64,000 nt of DNA, from assembly GCA_036874045.1 (NCBI GenBank), contig CM072343.1, positions 9,134,001-9,198,000 of the forward strand, read 5' to 3'. Below the pieces are notes generated by a model. That model was not told where the DNA came from. It made no database searches and saw only the letters and a program-made list of their open reading frames with translations. The position numbers and the translations under genes are program-made. Numbering within the stretch: position 1 is the stretch's first letter; each line of letters starts with the position of its first letter. This document shows, piece after piece, positions 10,215 to 22,098 of the stretch. This stretch comes from Cymodocea nodosa. Its lineage: Eukaryota > Streptophyta > Magnoliopsida > Alismatales > Cymodoceaceae.

Positions 10215-12485
10215 ATGATGGTCTCCAAGTTCTACAAAGGTCATGGCAAAGGAAAAGGAAAAAGCAGAGGAGATGCAGAAGGAAAAGAAATAGATACCGA
10301 TGAAGTTCCACGTGCTTGGTTCAAGAAGATACTTTGAGTGGACAAAAGGTTAGCAAAAATTTGTAGGGATTACTTCTTTCCTCAAGGTATACTAGATGAA
10401 GTTAGACAAGAGCTTCAAAATAATGATGAAAATATTACATAGATGGGTATTCGAAGTAAATATGATAGAGAATACAGAATGAAATGTGCTTAAATTTCAT
10501 TTTTAGAATAGTATGCAAAATATTTGGAAAAAGGTGTAGGTACATCAATTAGAATTCCTCAAATACCTATAAACGGTACAAGATTACATGCATTTGAGGA
10601 AGAACATGAATCAGCTATCCTTACTCCTTTGTATTCAAAACAAGTAAAATCAAATATTGATGTAGATAAAAGAAAAGTTGACAGTCTTCGAAAGGCTATA
10701 GTAATAGAAAGTGCTTTTGAAGAATTAAAGTAGAAAACTTTTATGGAGCAATTTGAAATGAAAACAGCAATACTTGAAGAGGAGAAATAGAAATTTTATA
10801 GAAGAAGGAAAATCAGAAAAATTATGTCTGAGGAAACAAAGTCTGTTGAAAAAGGAAAATCGGATGAACATTTATTTCCAAAGGACAATGTATGTCTAGA
10901 CATTGTACCTTTTAGTGTATTTGATAAACTCATTAGTTCTGAGCATACTAAAACTAATGATGATAATGAGACTTTATTTTCCCTTGCTAGAAAACTTGAG
11001 AAGAAATGCAAGTCAAATATGAGCTCAAGTTTTTCTATTAGTACAAGTCTTGATGATGCAGAAATTGAAAAATCAGAGCATCAAGCACTTGATATTGAAC
11101 AAGTTATTGTAAATATAATTGACAATGTTGAGGTAGTAACTAATTCACAGGCTGAATTGTCTGGAGTAGCAGATATTGAAAACGTTAAGACTCTAGAAGA
11201 GTTAAACGTCAACTAGCCTTCTTCAAAATCTATAGAAGCAGAGTCTGAGAATTCACAGCATGTATTAATGGAAATATCTATTGAACAAAATGAACAATTA
11301 CAGACAGATACACCGGCTGTAGAATTTGTGGAAAAATTAAACTGTAATCATTCTATAGAGACTAAATAGATGAATGTTGAGCATATTAAAAATGTTCCTT
11401 ACACTATTGAAGTTGAAGAATCAAGCCTACCTAAGCAGCTTCAAGAAAATATTTTCACAGAGGAACAACATGACATTCATTTTGAAGAAGAAGTTCCTGA
11501 AGATGAATTAAACTCTAAATCACGGCTTCAGGTATCACCTTCTTTGTGTACAGTATTACAAATTCAAGGTAATTCAATTCATTTTAGATCTAAGGAAGCA
11601 ATGCAGAAATACAATAATCTGATTACATGTCAGATTCTGCATGCTTGTCCAATAAAATTCAAAAATTTGATGGAAATAAAAGATCTATTTGAGTATCAAG
11701 GCCTCATTCAATTCTTGCTAGTAGGAACAAAATGGAAGCAATACATAGAGCTTATTGTAGCTTTTTATAACAATCTGGTCAAAAATGAAAATATACTAAA
11801 AACTCGAATAAATAAACAAGAGTTAATATTGTCTCCTGAATTAATTTTTGAAGTTTTGGGATTAAAGAATGAAGGTGTTGTTGTTACAAACAGATTTGAC
11901 ATGATTAGACAACTAGAATGGAACATTCAGTCTTTATCAAAAATTCCAGACGTATATACTGAAATGAGATTAATGGAAAATCTGAATGCAGAGGCAAGGT
12001 TTATTGCAAATATATTGCATGCCAATTTATTTCAGAGAGTTGGACACAATATGGAAGTCAACAGAAGTTATTTATATGAAACTTATGGTCTACTAAATAG
12101 AATTCAAATCAATTGGTTTGATGTTTTTACTTCTCAACTACAGCATATGAGTTCAAAGTTATTTTATGTTAATGTTGTATGTAGACTCCTTGTAAGCCAA
12201 TTGAATTTATTCGATTGGCCCTCTGAAACTAAAGGCATGAGAGCTTTTAGTGTAAACAATTTGCAAAAATTCTAGGCCATGCATCAACCTCAATGATAAC
12301 AACAACAACTTGATTGTATAGACCATATACAACAACAACAACCAAGTTATTCAATTTAAGCGAAATAGTAACCCCAGCTACCTCCTGACCTAGATGATGT
12401 GCTTAACGACATCAGAAATGATATTAGGCATCTAGGAGATAAAATATGTAATGTTATAAGTTATATACTTAGGAGGAATAGATAA
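10215..12485 (+). pseudogene. C2 extra ORF after pol (about 757 codons)
   Basis: A single frame runs from ATG 10215 to TAA 12483. About a dozen in-frame stops interrupt it, but I find no frameshift. The N-terminus is basic (KGHGKGKGKSRG). An acidic, Ser/Glu-rich middle follows. The region about 11560-12275 resembles the putative plant transposon protein domain found in plant retroelements (FKNLMEIKDLFEYQGL, ELIVAFYNNLVKN, LIFEVLGLKNEG). The C-terminus is Gln-rich and ends DIRHLGDKICNV. I see no signal peptide or membrane span, so an envelope role is not supported. Absence of frameshifts over 2.2 kb suggests coding constraint until recently. The function is unknown. Confidence 0.8.
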
Positions 12486-13025
12486 CTGTCTGTTTGCTTG
12501 TATTTGAATACAAAATGTAATGTTTGTATTCCTTGTTTGATTCATTGAACAATACATTTGTTTGTAAATGTTTACAATTCTTATTATTGTTTACATAAAG
12601 TGTTGTTGTAAATATATCTCTTACTATATATATTCTGTAATTATCTTTTTGATTAATGACAAAAAGGGGGAGAAATGTTATAAAAGAAGATGATTATGAT
12701 ATTAATTGCATATATTATAAAGGGAGATGATATTTAAGTGGTTATTGTAATCTGACAGATGATATTGTAATCTGAAAGAAAATTGTATGGTTATTAAATT
12801 TTATAATGAAAGGAAGAGAAATGATACTTATGTAATTATTGACATTTGAAAGTTTTATTTCTGAGAGGTGAAATTTACACAAACAATAGAAATAAGCTTA
12901 AGCAAACTTAAGTCAACAAACTTGTTTGTTGAATTAAAAGTTAACCCAATGAAGGTGCTTTGTTGAGTTAAATATATTTCATAATTGATTTAATATGGTT
13001 TTGTCATCATCAAAAAGGGGGAGAT
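12486..13025 (+). other. C2 3' non-coding region with two polypurine tracts
   Basis: One tract (AAAAAGGGGGAG) is near 12661-12672. The second (AAAAAGGGGGAGAT) abuts the LTR at 13012-13025 and is the likely plus-strand primer. Dyad motifs recur around 12900-12975. Nothing coding is seen. Confidence 0.75.
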
Positions 13026-14667
13026 TGTTAAGTATTTTGTTTTGATGATGTGTGTTGAATGAAAATAATCATATTTGCTCAATTACTATTGCTTGTGAAA
13101 AGAAATTAAGTACATCAATTAATACAGAAAAGGCTTACTAATATAACTACTTGTCTGTATTGGCTCTGAAATTATACTAAGTTAATAACTACTCGTTTCG
13201 TTGCATTAATTTCTCATTTAACTAAACGTTAAGTTAACGTGTATTTTTATTGAAAAGCATGATATGTTTTAAAGTTATATCTTCTGTATCATGAATAGTG
13301 TACGTTTAGACAACTCGTTAAGTTAGAGTTTTATTTATATAGAGATCACGTGAGAACTCATTAAGTTAGAGGCTTAAAGGTTAAAATAGGTTACATGAGA
13401 ACTCGTTGAGTTAGCGAGTAAAAGAAGAGATGAACTCGTTAAGTTAGTGTTGTATACGTGGTGAAATTATAAGTTACGAATGTTATATTGTATCACGTAA
13501 GGTGCACATATTTAACTCGTTAAGTTAACATAACTAAACGCATTGAGTTGTTATATTGAACACTAAGGCAATGTGTTAGGTTAGCATTAGAAAACTTAAG
13601 TTGTTATTTTTGCACGTGGTAAAATTCTTATTATAAAAACATTTGTTTATTACTGGTTCGTTGAGTTATCGTAACACAACGGAGATGGTTCGTTGAGTTA
13701 GCGTAACACAACGGAGATGGTTCGTTGAGTTAGCGTAACACCATAGAGATAGTTCATTGAGTTAGCTACAGTACTTGTCACGTGAGTTGGCACATGAGAA
13801 ACTCAGTAAGTTAGAAACGTTAAGTTATATATATACTTGTGTTACTCGTTTAGTTAACATTAAAGTAACGACTTCTTATTACATTTGATGAAAAATTTTG
13901 GATGAGAAAGTTTATTTTGCAGGAAATTTTTTAGAGATCCAGGATTTATGATTAAAGAAAATTCAAAATGTAAACGTGGGTCAGAACACGTGTATTTCGA
14001 TGAAGGAAAAAGAAAAGACATGAAGAAGTGGAAGACTAATAGTGATTAAACGTAGAGAATATGCATGAAATGAAGATACAGTATAAAAGGCATAGAATTC
14101 TCGTTGATCAGTTATCCCTGCACACCAAAAGAAAAATCTTTTCAGGGATCAAAAACACCTCTTTGGGGAAAAGCTCTCAGGTGGAAGAAAATTCAGTGAA
14201 GCATAGAAAGGTAAGATATATGTCACTAAAGAATTAAAGTATTAGAAGGAAGAAAATTTAGTGAAGTAGAAAAGGTCAAATTTATGTCACTGAAGATTTA
14301 AAGTATCAAAAGAATGTAAATTCGGTGAAGCAGAGAAAGACAAGATATTTGTCACTAAAGAATTGCTGAAGAAGAAAGAGAAGAAGAAGAAGAAAGATCT
14401 CAAATAGGGAGAAATGTTTTAAACTTCGCAAATTAGTTTTCTCTGTTTGTAGTTATGAAATTGTATAGATGAAACATGGTATCGATATATAATTGCATCT
14501 ACAATTTCTAAGGAGAATTGAATTGTATATTGTAATTGAAACCTTTAATAAAAATGATTTTATGAAAACAGTGTCTCGACTTGTTTTTGAGTTTTAAAGT
14601 TTCAATTATATTCGAAAATGTTGAAAAACACAATTCACCCACCTCTTGTGTAGCATACAATCCTACA
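13026..14667 (+). repeat. C2 3' LTR
   Basis: It starts TGTTAAG and ends CCTACA, followed by the target duplication CAAGA at 14668-14672. The dyad array is at about 13310-13870 and the TATA box at 14082-14090. It keeps a block near 13760-13800 that is missing from the 5' LTR. Confidence 0.95.
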
Positions 14668-14672
14668 CAAGA
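14668..14672. repeat. Target-site duplication (right) of C2
   Basis: CAAGA repeats 2936-2940. C1 extra-ORF sequence continues immediately after it. Confidence 0.95.
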
Positions 14673-16733
14673 ACTTCAAAATATAGCTAACAGTATACAT
14701 TATATGAGAATACAAAGTAAATATGACAAAGAATATTGCATGAAATGTGCGGAGATAGCATTTTTAGAACAATATGCAAAATACCTAGAAAAGGAGTAGG
14801 TTCTTCAAATAGAATTCCTCAAACACTTATCAATGGTACACGACTACAACCATTTGAGGAAGAATATGAATTTGCTATACCTACACCTTTATATTCCATG
14901 GAAAAACAATCAAATATTGTTGTTGATAAAGAAAAAGTTGAAAGTCTTAGAAGGGCCATAGCTATAAAAAGTGCCTTTGAAGAATTAAAACAGAAAACTC
15001 TTTTAGATCAAATTCAGAAGAAAACAACAATAATAGGAGAAGAACAATTGACTTGCTACAAGAGATAGAGTCAGAAAAAGTGTTTCTAAGAAAACAAATA
15101 TTGTTGGAAAAGAAAAATTAGATGAGGATTTAATTCCAAAAGGCAATGTATGTCTAGACATTGTACCTTTCAGTGCATCTAATAAGCTCATTAGTTCAGA
15201 ACACACTTAAACTGATGATGAGGAGGAGACTTTATTTTCTTTGTCTAGAAAACTTCAAAAGAAATCAAAGACACAAATGACTTCAAGTTTTTCTATTGTC
15301 TCAAACACTAATGATAAGGAAATTGAACAATTAGAGCATCTCGCGATTGATATTGAACAAGTTATTACAGATGTACTTAAAAATATTGAGGTAGTAACTA
15401 GTTCAGAGGCTAGATTGTTTGGAGTAGCAACTATTGAAAAAGATAAGACTCCAAAAGAGTTTAATGTAGATTAGCCTACTTCAGAATCTATAGAACTAGA
15501 GTCTAAGAATTCACAACATGTATTAATGGACATCTCTATTGTAGAAATAGAAGAATTACAGACAGATACACAAGCTATTGAATTTGTGGAAAATTTGAAC
15601 TCTGAACACTCTATAGAAATTGAATAAATGGATGTAACGGATTGTGCAAATGTTCCTCACTCTATTGAAGTTGAAGAATCAAGCTTACCTAAGTGCTTCA
15701 AGAAAATATTTTGATAGAGGAACACAATGACATTCATTTTGAAGAAGACGTTCCTGAAGATGAATTAAATTTTGAATTACGGCTTCAGGTATCAACTTCT
15801 TTGTATAGAATAATACACATTCAAGGAAATTCAATTTACTTTAAATCTGAGGAAGCATTGCAGAAATATAATAATTTGATTACATGTCAGATTATGCATG
15901 CTCGCCCAATAAAGTTTAGAAATTTAATGGAAATAACAGATTTATTTGAGTTTCAAGGCTTAATGCAATTCTTGCCCATTGGAACAAAATGGAAGCAATA
16001 TAAAGAGCTTATTGCAGCTTTTTACAGCAACCTGGTTAAGAATGACAATATATTGACAACTCAAATAACTCAATAGGAGTTCACCTTATCTCTTGAATTG
16101 ATTTTTGAAGTTTTGAGATTACGGAATGAAGGTATTGTTGTTACTAAAAGATTTGACATAGTTAGACAATTAGAATGAGACATTCAGTCTTTATCAAAGA
16201 TTCCAGATGTATATTCAGAAATGAGATTAATGGAAAATCTGAATGCAAAGACAAGGTTTATTGCAAATATTCTACATGCCAATTTATTTCAGAGAGTCAG
16301 ACATAATTTGGAAGTCAGTAGAAGTTGTTTATATGCAACTTATGGCCTCCTGAACAGAATTCAAATCCATTGGTTTGATGTTTTCATTTCTCAACTACAA
16401 CATATGAGTTCAAAGTTATTTTTTGGTGATGTTGTATGTAGAATTCTTGCAAATCAATTAACTTTATCTGACTGGTCCTCTGAAACTAAATGCGTGAGAG
16501 CATTTAGTATAAAAGATTTGTAAAAATACCAGTCTATGCAACAACAGCAACAACAACAACCTGACCTTATAGAAAACCAACCACAACAGCAAAACCTTTC
16601 AGATCAAGTACAACAACAACCAGATCTACCTACTACCTTAGATGTAGTGCTGAATGATATCAAAAATGATTTTAAGCTTCTAGGAGATAAAATTTGTTCT
16701 GCTATTACTAATATAATTAGGACAAATAGATAA
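14673..16733 (+). pseudogene. C1 extra ORF after pol, right piece
   Basis: This continues the frame cut at 2940 and is collinear with C2 10400-12485. It includes the segment LFEFQGLMQFLPIGTKWKQY and the C-terminal DIKNDFKLLGDKIC. Unlike C2 it carries about three frameshifts (near 14795, between 15068 and 15241, and near 15690) as well as stops. The C-terminus has a CAA/CAG-encoded glutamine tract (16536-16620), expanded relative to C2. It ends at TAA 16731. The function is unknown. Confidence 0.8.
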
Positions 16734-17184
16734 ATGTATTGTCATTTGTCTGTTTACTTGTGTCTGAATACAAAATGTAATGTTTGTATTTCTTGGTTGA
16801 TTATTTAAACAATACATTTTATTGTAAATGATTTCATTCTTATTAATGTTTACAGAAAGTTGAGCTATATATACTTGTCTCTCGGATTTTTATGCTTTGT
16901 AATCATCTTTTTATTAATGACAAAAAGGGGGAGATGATTATGTGTTTAAATTGCATATATATATTTTAAAAATGGGGAGATGATTATGCTAGAATATTTT
17001 GTCTAAGAAGTTTTATTCTTGAGAAATGTTTTTCACTCAAACAATAGATATAATCTTAGGTGAACTTAAGTCAACAAAATTATTTTTTGAATTAAAACTT
17101 AATTCAACGGAGGTACTTCATTGAGTTAAACATATTTCATAATTGATTTAATATGATTTCTGCCATCATCAAAAAGGGGGAGAT
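16734..17184 (+). other. C1 3' non-coding region and polypurine tracts
   Basis: There is one tract near 16922-16933 and a second (AAAAAGGGGGAGAT) at 17171-17184 directly before the LTR. Both match C2. No ORF is seen. Confidence 0.75.
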
Positions 17185-18785
17185 TGTTGAGTATTTTGTT
17201 TTGATGATGTATGCTAAATGAATATAATCATATTTACTCAATTACTATTGTTTGCGAAAGTAAATTAAGAACATCAATTAATATAGAAAAAGTTTACTGA
17301 TATAAATACTTGTCTGTAATGGATCTGAAATTATGCTAAGTTAAATAACTAGTCGTTATGTTATACTAACTTTTCATTTAACTAAACAGTAAGTTAACGT
17401 GTGTTTTTATTACAAAGCATGATATGTTTTAAAGTTATATTTTCTATACCTTGAACAGTGCACATTTAGATAACTCGTTGAGTTATAGGCTTAAAGGTTA
17501 AAATAGGTCACACGAGAACTTGTTAAGTTAGTGAGTAAAAGAGTAAAAGAAGAGATGAACTCGTTAAGTTAGTATTGTACACGTGGTGAAATTAAGGTTT
17601 ACGAATGTTACAGTGTATCATGTGAGTTACACATGTTTAATTCGTTAAGTTAACATAACTACACGCGTTGAGTTGCTATATTGAACACTAAGGCAATGCG
17701 TTAGGTTAGCATTATAAACTTAAAGTTATTATTCTTGCACATGGTAAATTCTTATTATAAAATCATTTGTTTATTACTGGTTCGTTAAGTTATCAATAAC
17801 ACAATGAAGGTAGTTCGTTGAGTTAACTGTAACACCACAAAGCTGGTTCATTGAGTTAGCGTAACACCATAGACTTAGTTCATTGAGTTAACTACAATAC
17901 TTGTCACGTGATTTGGCACATGATGAACTCGTTGAGTTAGATATGTTAAGTTATAAATCTACTTGTATTACTTAGTTAGTTAACATTAACAAAACGACTT
18001 CTTATTACGTTTGATGAAAAATTTTGGACGAGAGTTTATTTCGCAAGAAATTTTTCAAAGATCCAGGATTGATGATTAAAGAAAATTTGAAAAGAAAATG
18101 TGGGTTAAAATGTGTGTATTTCGATGAAGGAAAAACAAAAGACGTGAAGAGTGAAAAACTAATAGTGATTAAATGTGGAGGATATGCATGAAGTGAATAT
18201 ATAGTACAAAAGGCATAGAATTCTTGTTGATCAATTATCCCTATACACCAAACGAAATATCTTTTCAGGGATCAAAAACACCTCTTCGGGGAAAAGCTCT
18301 CAGATGAAAGAAAATTTAGTGAAGCAGAAAAAGTCAGATTTATGTCACTGAAGATCTAAAGTATCAGAAGAAAGAAAATTCATTGAAGCAGAAAAAGTCA
18401 GATTTATGTCACTAAAGATTTGAAGTATCAGAAGAAAGCAAATTCGGTGAAGTAGAGAAAGTCATATATTTGTCACTAAAGAATTATAGAAGAAAAATAA
18501 GAAGAAGAAGACAAATCTCGAATAGGGAGAAATATTTTGAATTCCGCAAATTAGTTTTCTCTGTTTGTAGTTATGAAATTAATTAGATAAAGCATGGTAT
18601 CATTATATAATTGCATCTACAATTTCAGAGGAGAGTTGAATTGTATATTATAATTGAAACCTTAAATAAAATGATTTGATTAAAATAATGTCTCGACTTG
18701 TTTTTATTTTTGAAGTTTTAATTATAATTGAAAATGTTGAAAAACAAAATTCACCCCCCCTCTTGTGTAGCCATTCGATCCTACA
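17185..18785 (+). repeat. C1 3' LTR
   Basis: It starts TGTTGAG and ends CTACA. The dyad array is at about 17465-17960. The TATA box is degenerate (TACAAAAGG, 18205). The next five bases (ACAAT, 18786-18790) belong to the gypsy LTR target and should recur left of C1's 5' LTR outside the window. Confidence 0.93.
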
Positions 18786-19029
18786 ACAATGTATATAAAG
18801 TCATAGATTGAATAATTATAAGAATCATGTCTAATACAAGGGCTATTGACTAGGTATTTAATTGATAAAGGATAAATTTGTACATTATCAACTATTTAAT
18901 CTCTAATTCATGCATATGTCTAAAATATGATTTTCATGTAATCTTTTATAAGAACATATATAATGATGACTTATAATCCTTACTATGCATGAATTAACAT
19001 ATATAAAATGCACAAATTGATACTTTACA
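18786..19029 (-). repeat. G1 partial LTR, interrupted by C1
   Basis: This holds the first 244 bases (TGTAAAGTATC...) of the LTR on the - strand, equal to 24036-24280. It stops exactly where the C1 3' LTR ends. The remainder should lie left of C1's 5' LTR. Confidence 0.9.
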
Positions 19030-20600
19030 CACCCCCATACCTAGTCTTTGCTAATCCCTTAGCAAAGGACTAAAGATAAACAATGATAACACAAAGCCCG
19101 TATGAAAGTGCACTTATTAAAAATAGAAAACAAAAACAACTAATAACAAATAACAAAAATAAAACTAACCAAAGTCACTTTCATAGGAATCACGACTACA
19201 CTTAGCATGTACAGTAAGCCTTTAAACCCCTAGGTCACCCTAGTGGTGGAGTTGTGTCTCTAGAGGGTTTTCAACGGATATTCCTACAAAATCCAAAATA
19301 AAATACAAAACAACAAAAATGAAAGATAAAAAATAACAAAAATATGCTCTTGGTTTCCTAAACATGGATAAAATTACTCTTAAGTAGTCTTGACCAATTA
19401 ACTTCACCTTTATTCAAGCACCCTTTTACCTTTCTAGATTGGATTCAAATAATCATTCAATTTCCATCCTTAGAAAGGAAAGTATTATATAAATAAGTGT
19501 ATGTGAAAATGACCAAGATTAAGAAATAACCTACTCAACTCCCTCCAAGTTACCTAGGTAATCCCAAAGGTCTATCCTTGAGTCCATTGTCACTTTATTT
19601 TGACTCTCTCTTTTTTTCTATCTTTTTTTTTAGATTATCTCTTACTCCAGCACCTTTTTACGTGATCACAATCCCTTGCTTAGGGGAAAGTTAACCGGTT
19701 ACTTAGTAGCCTTTGTAAGAACAAGTAATCAATCTCTCTTCTTCTTCTTCTTTTCTTCTTTTTTTCATCAATTTTTTTTTTTTTTCCCTCTCTCCCTAGC
19801 CCTCTACCCTTAAGAGTGCCTCCCACATCATTGCATGGGAATGGGCAATTTTACCTTAGTCCTTTTATTCTACCCTTCTCATAGGACAACCCCAAGGTAT
19901 ATTCTTAAGTTTTTACCTAAGTTTCCCTTCAAGAGGAGTGGTTCGTTCCTAGTCAATGCCTCTTGTAAATGCAATACTACATATAAGCTCAAAAATATGA
20001 ATGGTTTTGAATTTTATTCTTCTCCTCCCCTTAAGGTTCAAGGGTCCTTTCCTAAGGGATTCATTTTTAGATCTCAATTATACCTAAAAGAACTCTATCC
20101 ATTAGGGCCTAAGAGCATAAATAAAACAAAATAAACAAGAAAAAGTAAAAAATTGAAAAACAACTGTCGTCAGATGCCTCCTCCCATACCTAAATTTTGC
20201 ATTGTCCCTAATGTAAAAGAAATAATTTAGGTAACAAGATAAAAAGCATGAAGACGAAAAAAACAAAAGAAACAAACTATGACAAGCAAGCAAAGATTAC
20301 ACACCCATACCTAGCATGTAATCCATGTGCACTTGTGTAAATTTAAATTACATTATTCTTAAAACATACAATGGAGTTGGGTAGTATACTAAATAAATAA
20401 TGCTCAGTACAAGTATCATTTAAGTACATCATAAAGAAATAAGGTTAAGAATGCGTACCTTACTTGACAAAGAAAAGACTCAACTACAAAACTAATAAAC
20501 ATATCAAAACAGAAAAGAAAATATATATAAAGCACACAAACAACAAAATTAATTTTTTTAATATTTTTTTATTTATTTTTTTTAATAATTATATTTTTAT

Positions 20601-20642
20601 TTTATTATTATTATTATTATTATTATAAGTAGTAGTAGTAGT
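20601..20642. repeat. ATT/AGT microsatellite
   Basis: An ATT run passes into an AGT run. Copy B keeps only an AGT run, at 25764-25783, next to a deletion. Confidence 0.85.
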
Positions 20643-22074
20643 TATCCATAATGACATGGAAAACTAATTAAATGAGCAAACATAATTCATTCGAGTACTT
20701 AGGTCTTTAGTGATACTAGTAATTTGTAATAAAAGAATTGAAAAGCAATCATTTTTAATTCCACTTAAGACCTCATTTTCCTTAACTCATTAAATTACAA
20801 GATCCTACATTCATGCAACTATGATCAGCATAAAAACACAATGTATTTTATCAATAAAACATCAACTTCATCTAAAGTTTTAAATATAACAACCACACGC
20901 AAAATTTCAGAAATTAAACTGTGCTACTATAACTTCAAGATTTTCTATAAAAATTCATATAACTTAGAAATTCACAAATAAATATTCTTCTGAAAGGTAA
21001 TTACTTCTAGTTTTTATAAAAATCAGAGACAAAAATATTCAAAACTGAAGTATCATTAAAATCGTGTGAAACTTAAATAACTTAGAATTCATAATCTATA
21101 GAATAGCTCATTTTAGAAAAATTCTCCAGAAATGTATATAAATCCAAATATAACGTATAATACCTTGTTTGAAAGATAAACTACTGTAGTTTCATAGAAA
21201 AATTTCAAAAATAAGTTTTATTTAAACATGTAACTGCAGTTTCAATTAAAAGAATGCATGTTATGAAAAATCTACCTAGAAAATAACATTCTAATAGAAA
21301 TCGGATAGTAAAATTGGATAGTTATGGGTGTAACCATCTGGTCAGGGGAAAGATCAGATAGTTATGGCTATAACAATCCAATTTTTTTATTTTTCATGAA
21401 GAGGTCGGATAGTTATACTCACAAATAGTTATACTCATAACTATTTGATCTTCATTAATATTGGTAAAATCTAATATGTCAACTTTGAAAATTCACACAG
21501 AATTCTACATAACTCCAAATGAAACAAATAAATACTCGTTTGAAAGATAATTTCATCTAGTTTTTGGAAAAAATCACTCAATTAAATTTTAAATGCTTTT
21601 ATAATAGCATATTTTCAAAATTTATTAGCAAAAACCTATCTAGAATTCTATAAAACATCCCTGTTTTCTAAGATTTTTATCTTTTAACATACTAATCAGA
21701 ATTTTATGCATAAGTACTCAAAAGAAATCTCAGAAATCGAGTATTTCAGGAAAAATATCATAAAAATTAGTTCTAATCTCGTGTACTTCAAAAATTTAAA
21801 TTTCCAGACATGTAGATTCTGTCTTAATAATTTATACACAAAGATTATCATTACTCCATTAAACTACTTGTCACCAAATTATACACTTAATTAAACATGT
21901 GACAAGCTATTCAGATAACAAAGAATTGAATACATAAAACGGCCAATCCATGTATCAATTTCCTTGCAAACAAATACAAACAATAACTCAACAAGAAAAC
22001 AAACAAAACTAGAATAATATAGAGGATATTAAATCTTGCTGATCATCTAATAAATCATTTTAAAACACCAAAAC

Positions 22075-22093
22075 TCCTCAGCAACGGTGCCAA
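22075..22093 (-). promoter_or_regulatory. G1 primer-binding site
   Basis: On the - strand TGGCACCGTTGCTGAGG lies about six bases after the LTR end (TTACA). It is a variant of the Athila/Tat primer site TGGCGCCGTTGCCGGGG. Confidence 0.8.
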
Positions 22094-22098
22094 AAACT

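Larger units (their letters stand above)
2941..14667 (+). mobile_element. C2: full-length SIRE-like Ty1/copia element nested in C1
   Basis: The element has two LTRs (2941-4547 and 13026-14667), a primer-binding site, gag-pol, an extra ORF and three G-rich polypurine tracts. It is flanked by the 5-bp duplication CAAGA. The two LTRs differ at roughly 18 of the first 290 aligned bases by eye, so the insertion is not recent. Gag-pol carries many stops, two frameshifts and a 302-bp deletion. Relative to C3 it also lacks a 1157-bp segment with exact splice-site borders (see the junction at 5856/5857). Confidence 0.95.
1..18785 (+). mobile_element. C1: outer SIRE-like Ty1/copia element (5' part outside window)
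   Basis: The visible parts are the end of reverse transcriptase and RNase H (1-1166), a long non-coding stretch, an extra ORF downstream of pol (2741-2940 and 14673-16733), a polypurine tract and a 3' LTR (17185-18785). The element is split by C2 at 2941-14667. It is placed in the SIRE/Maximus type because an additional ORF follows pol and the polypurine tract precedes a long LTR. The right border is fixed because the LTR ends at CTACA, and the following bases continue a gypsy LTR whose unoccupied sister copy lies at 24036. The left LTR, gag and integrase lie outside the window. Confidence 0.9.
19030..22098 (-). other. G1 internal region, copy A (non-coding)
   Basis: Bases 19030-19039 (GTGTATGGGGG type on the - strand) form the polypurine tract beside the LTR. 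A second purine tract with the conserved Athila-type segment is at about 20170-20215. On the + strand, 19730-19800 is a long pyrimidine run. ATT and AGT microsatellites are at 20601-20642. Dyads of the GGATAGTTA/TAACTATCC kind lie at 21305-21450. No retrotransposon protein motif was found in any frame. Confidence 0.75.

Noticed and set aside
16536-16733. Gln-rich ORF as an independent gene
   Set aside because: It is the in-frame C-terminus of the C1 extra ORF, as shown by alignment with C2.
19835-20293. Open frames on both strands conserved between G1 copies (also 25103-25562)
   Set aside because: They lie in duplicated non-coding internal sequence, overlap on opposite strands, match no protein family known to me and are shortened by stops in copy B.
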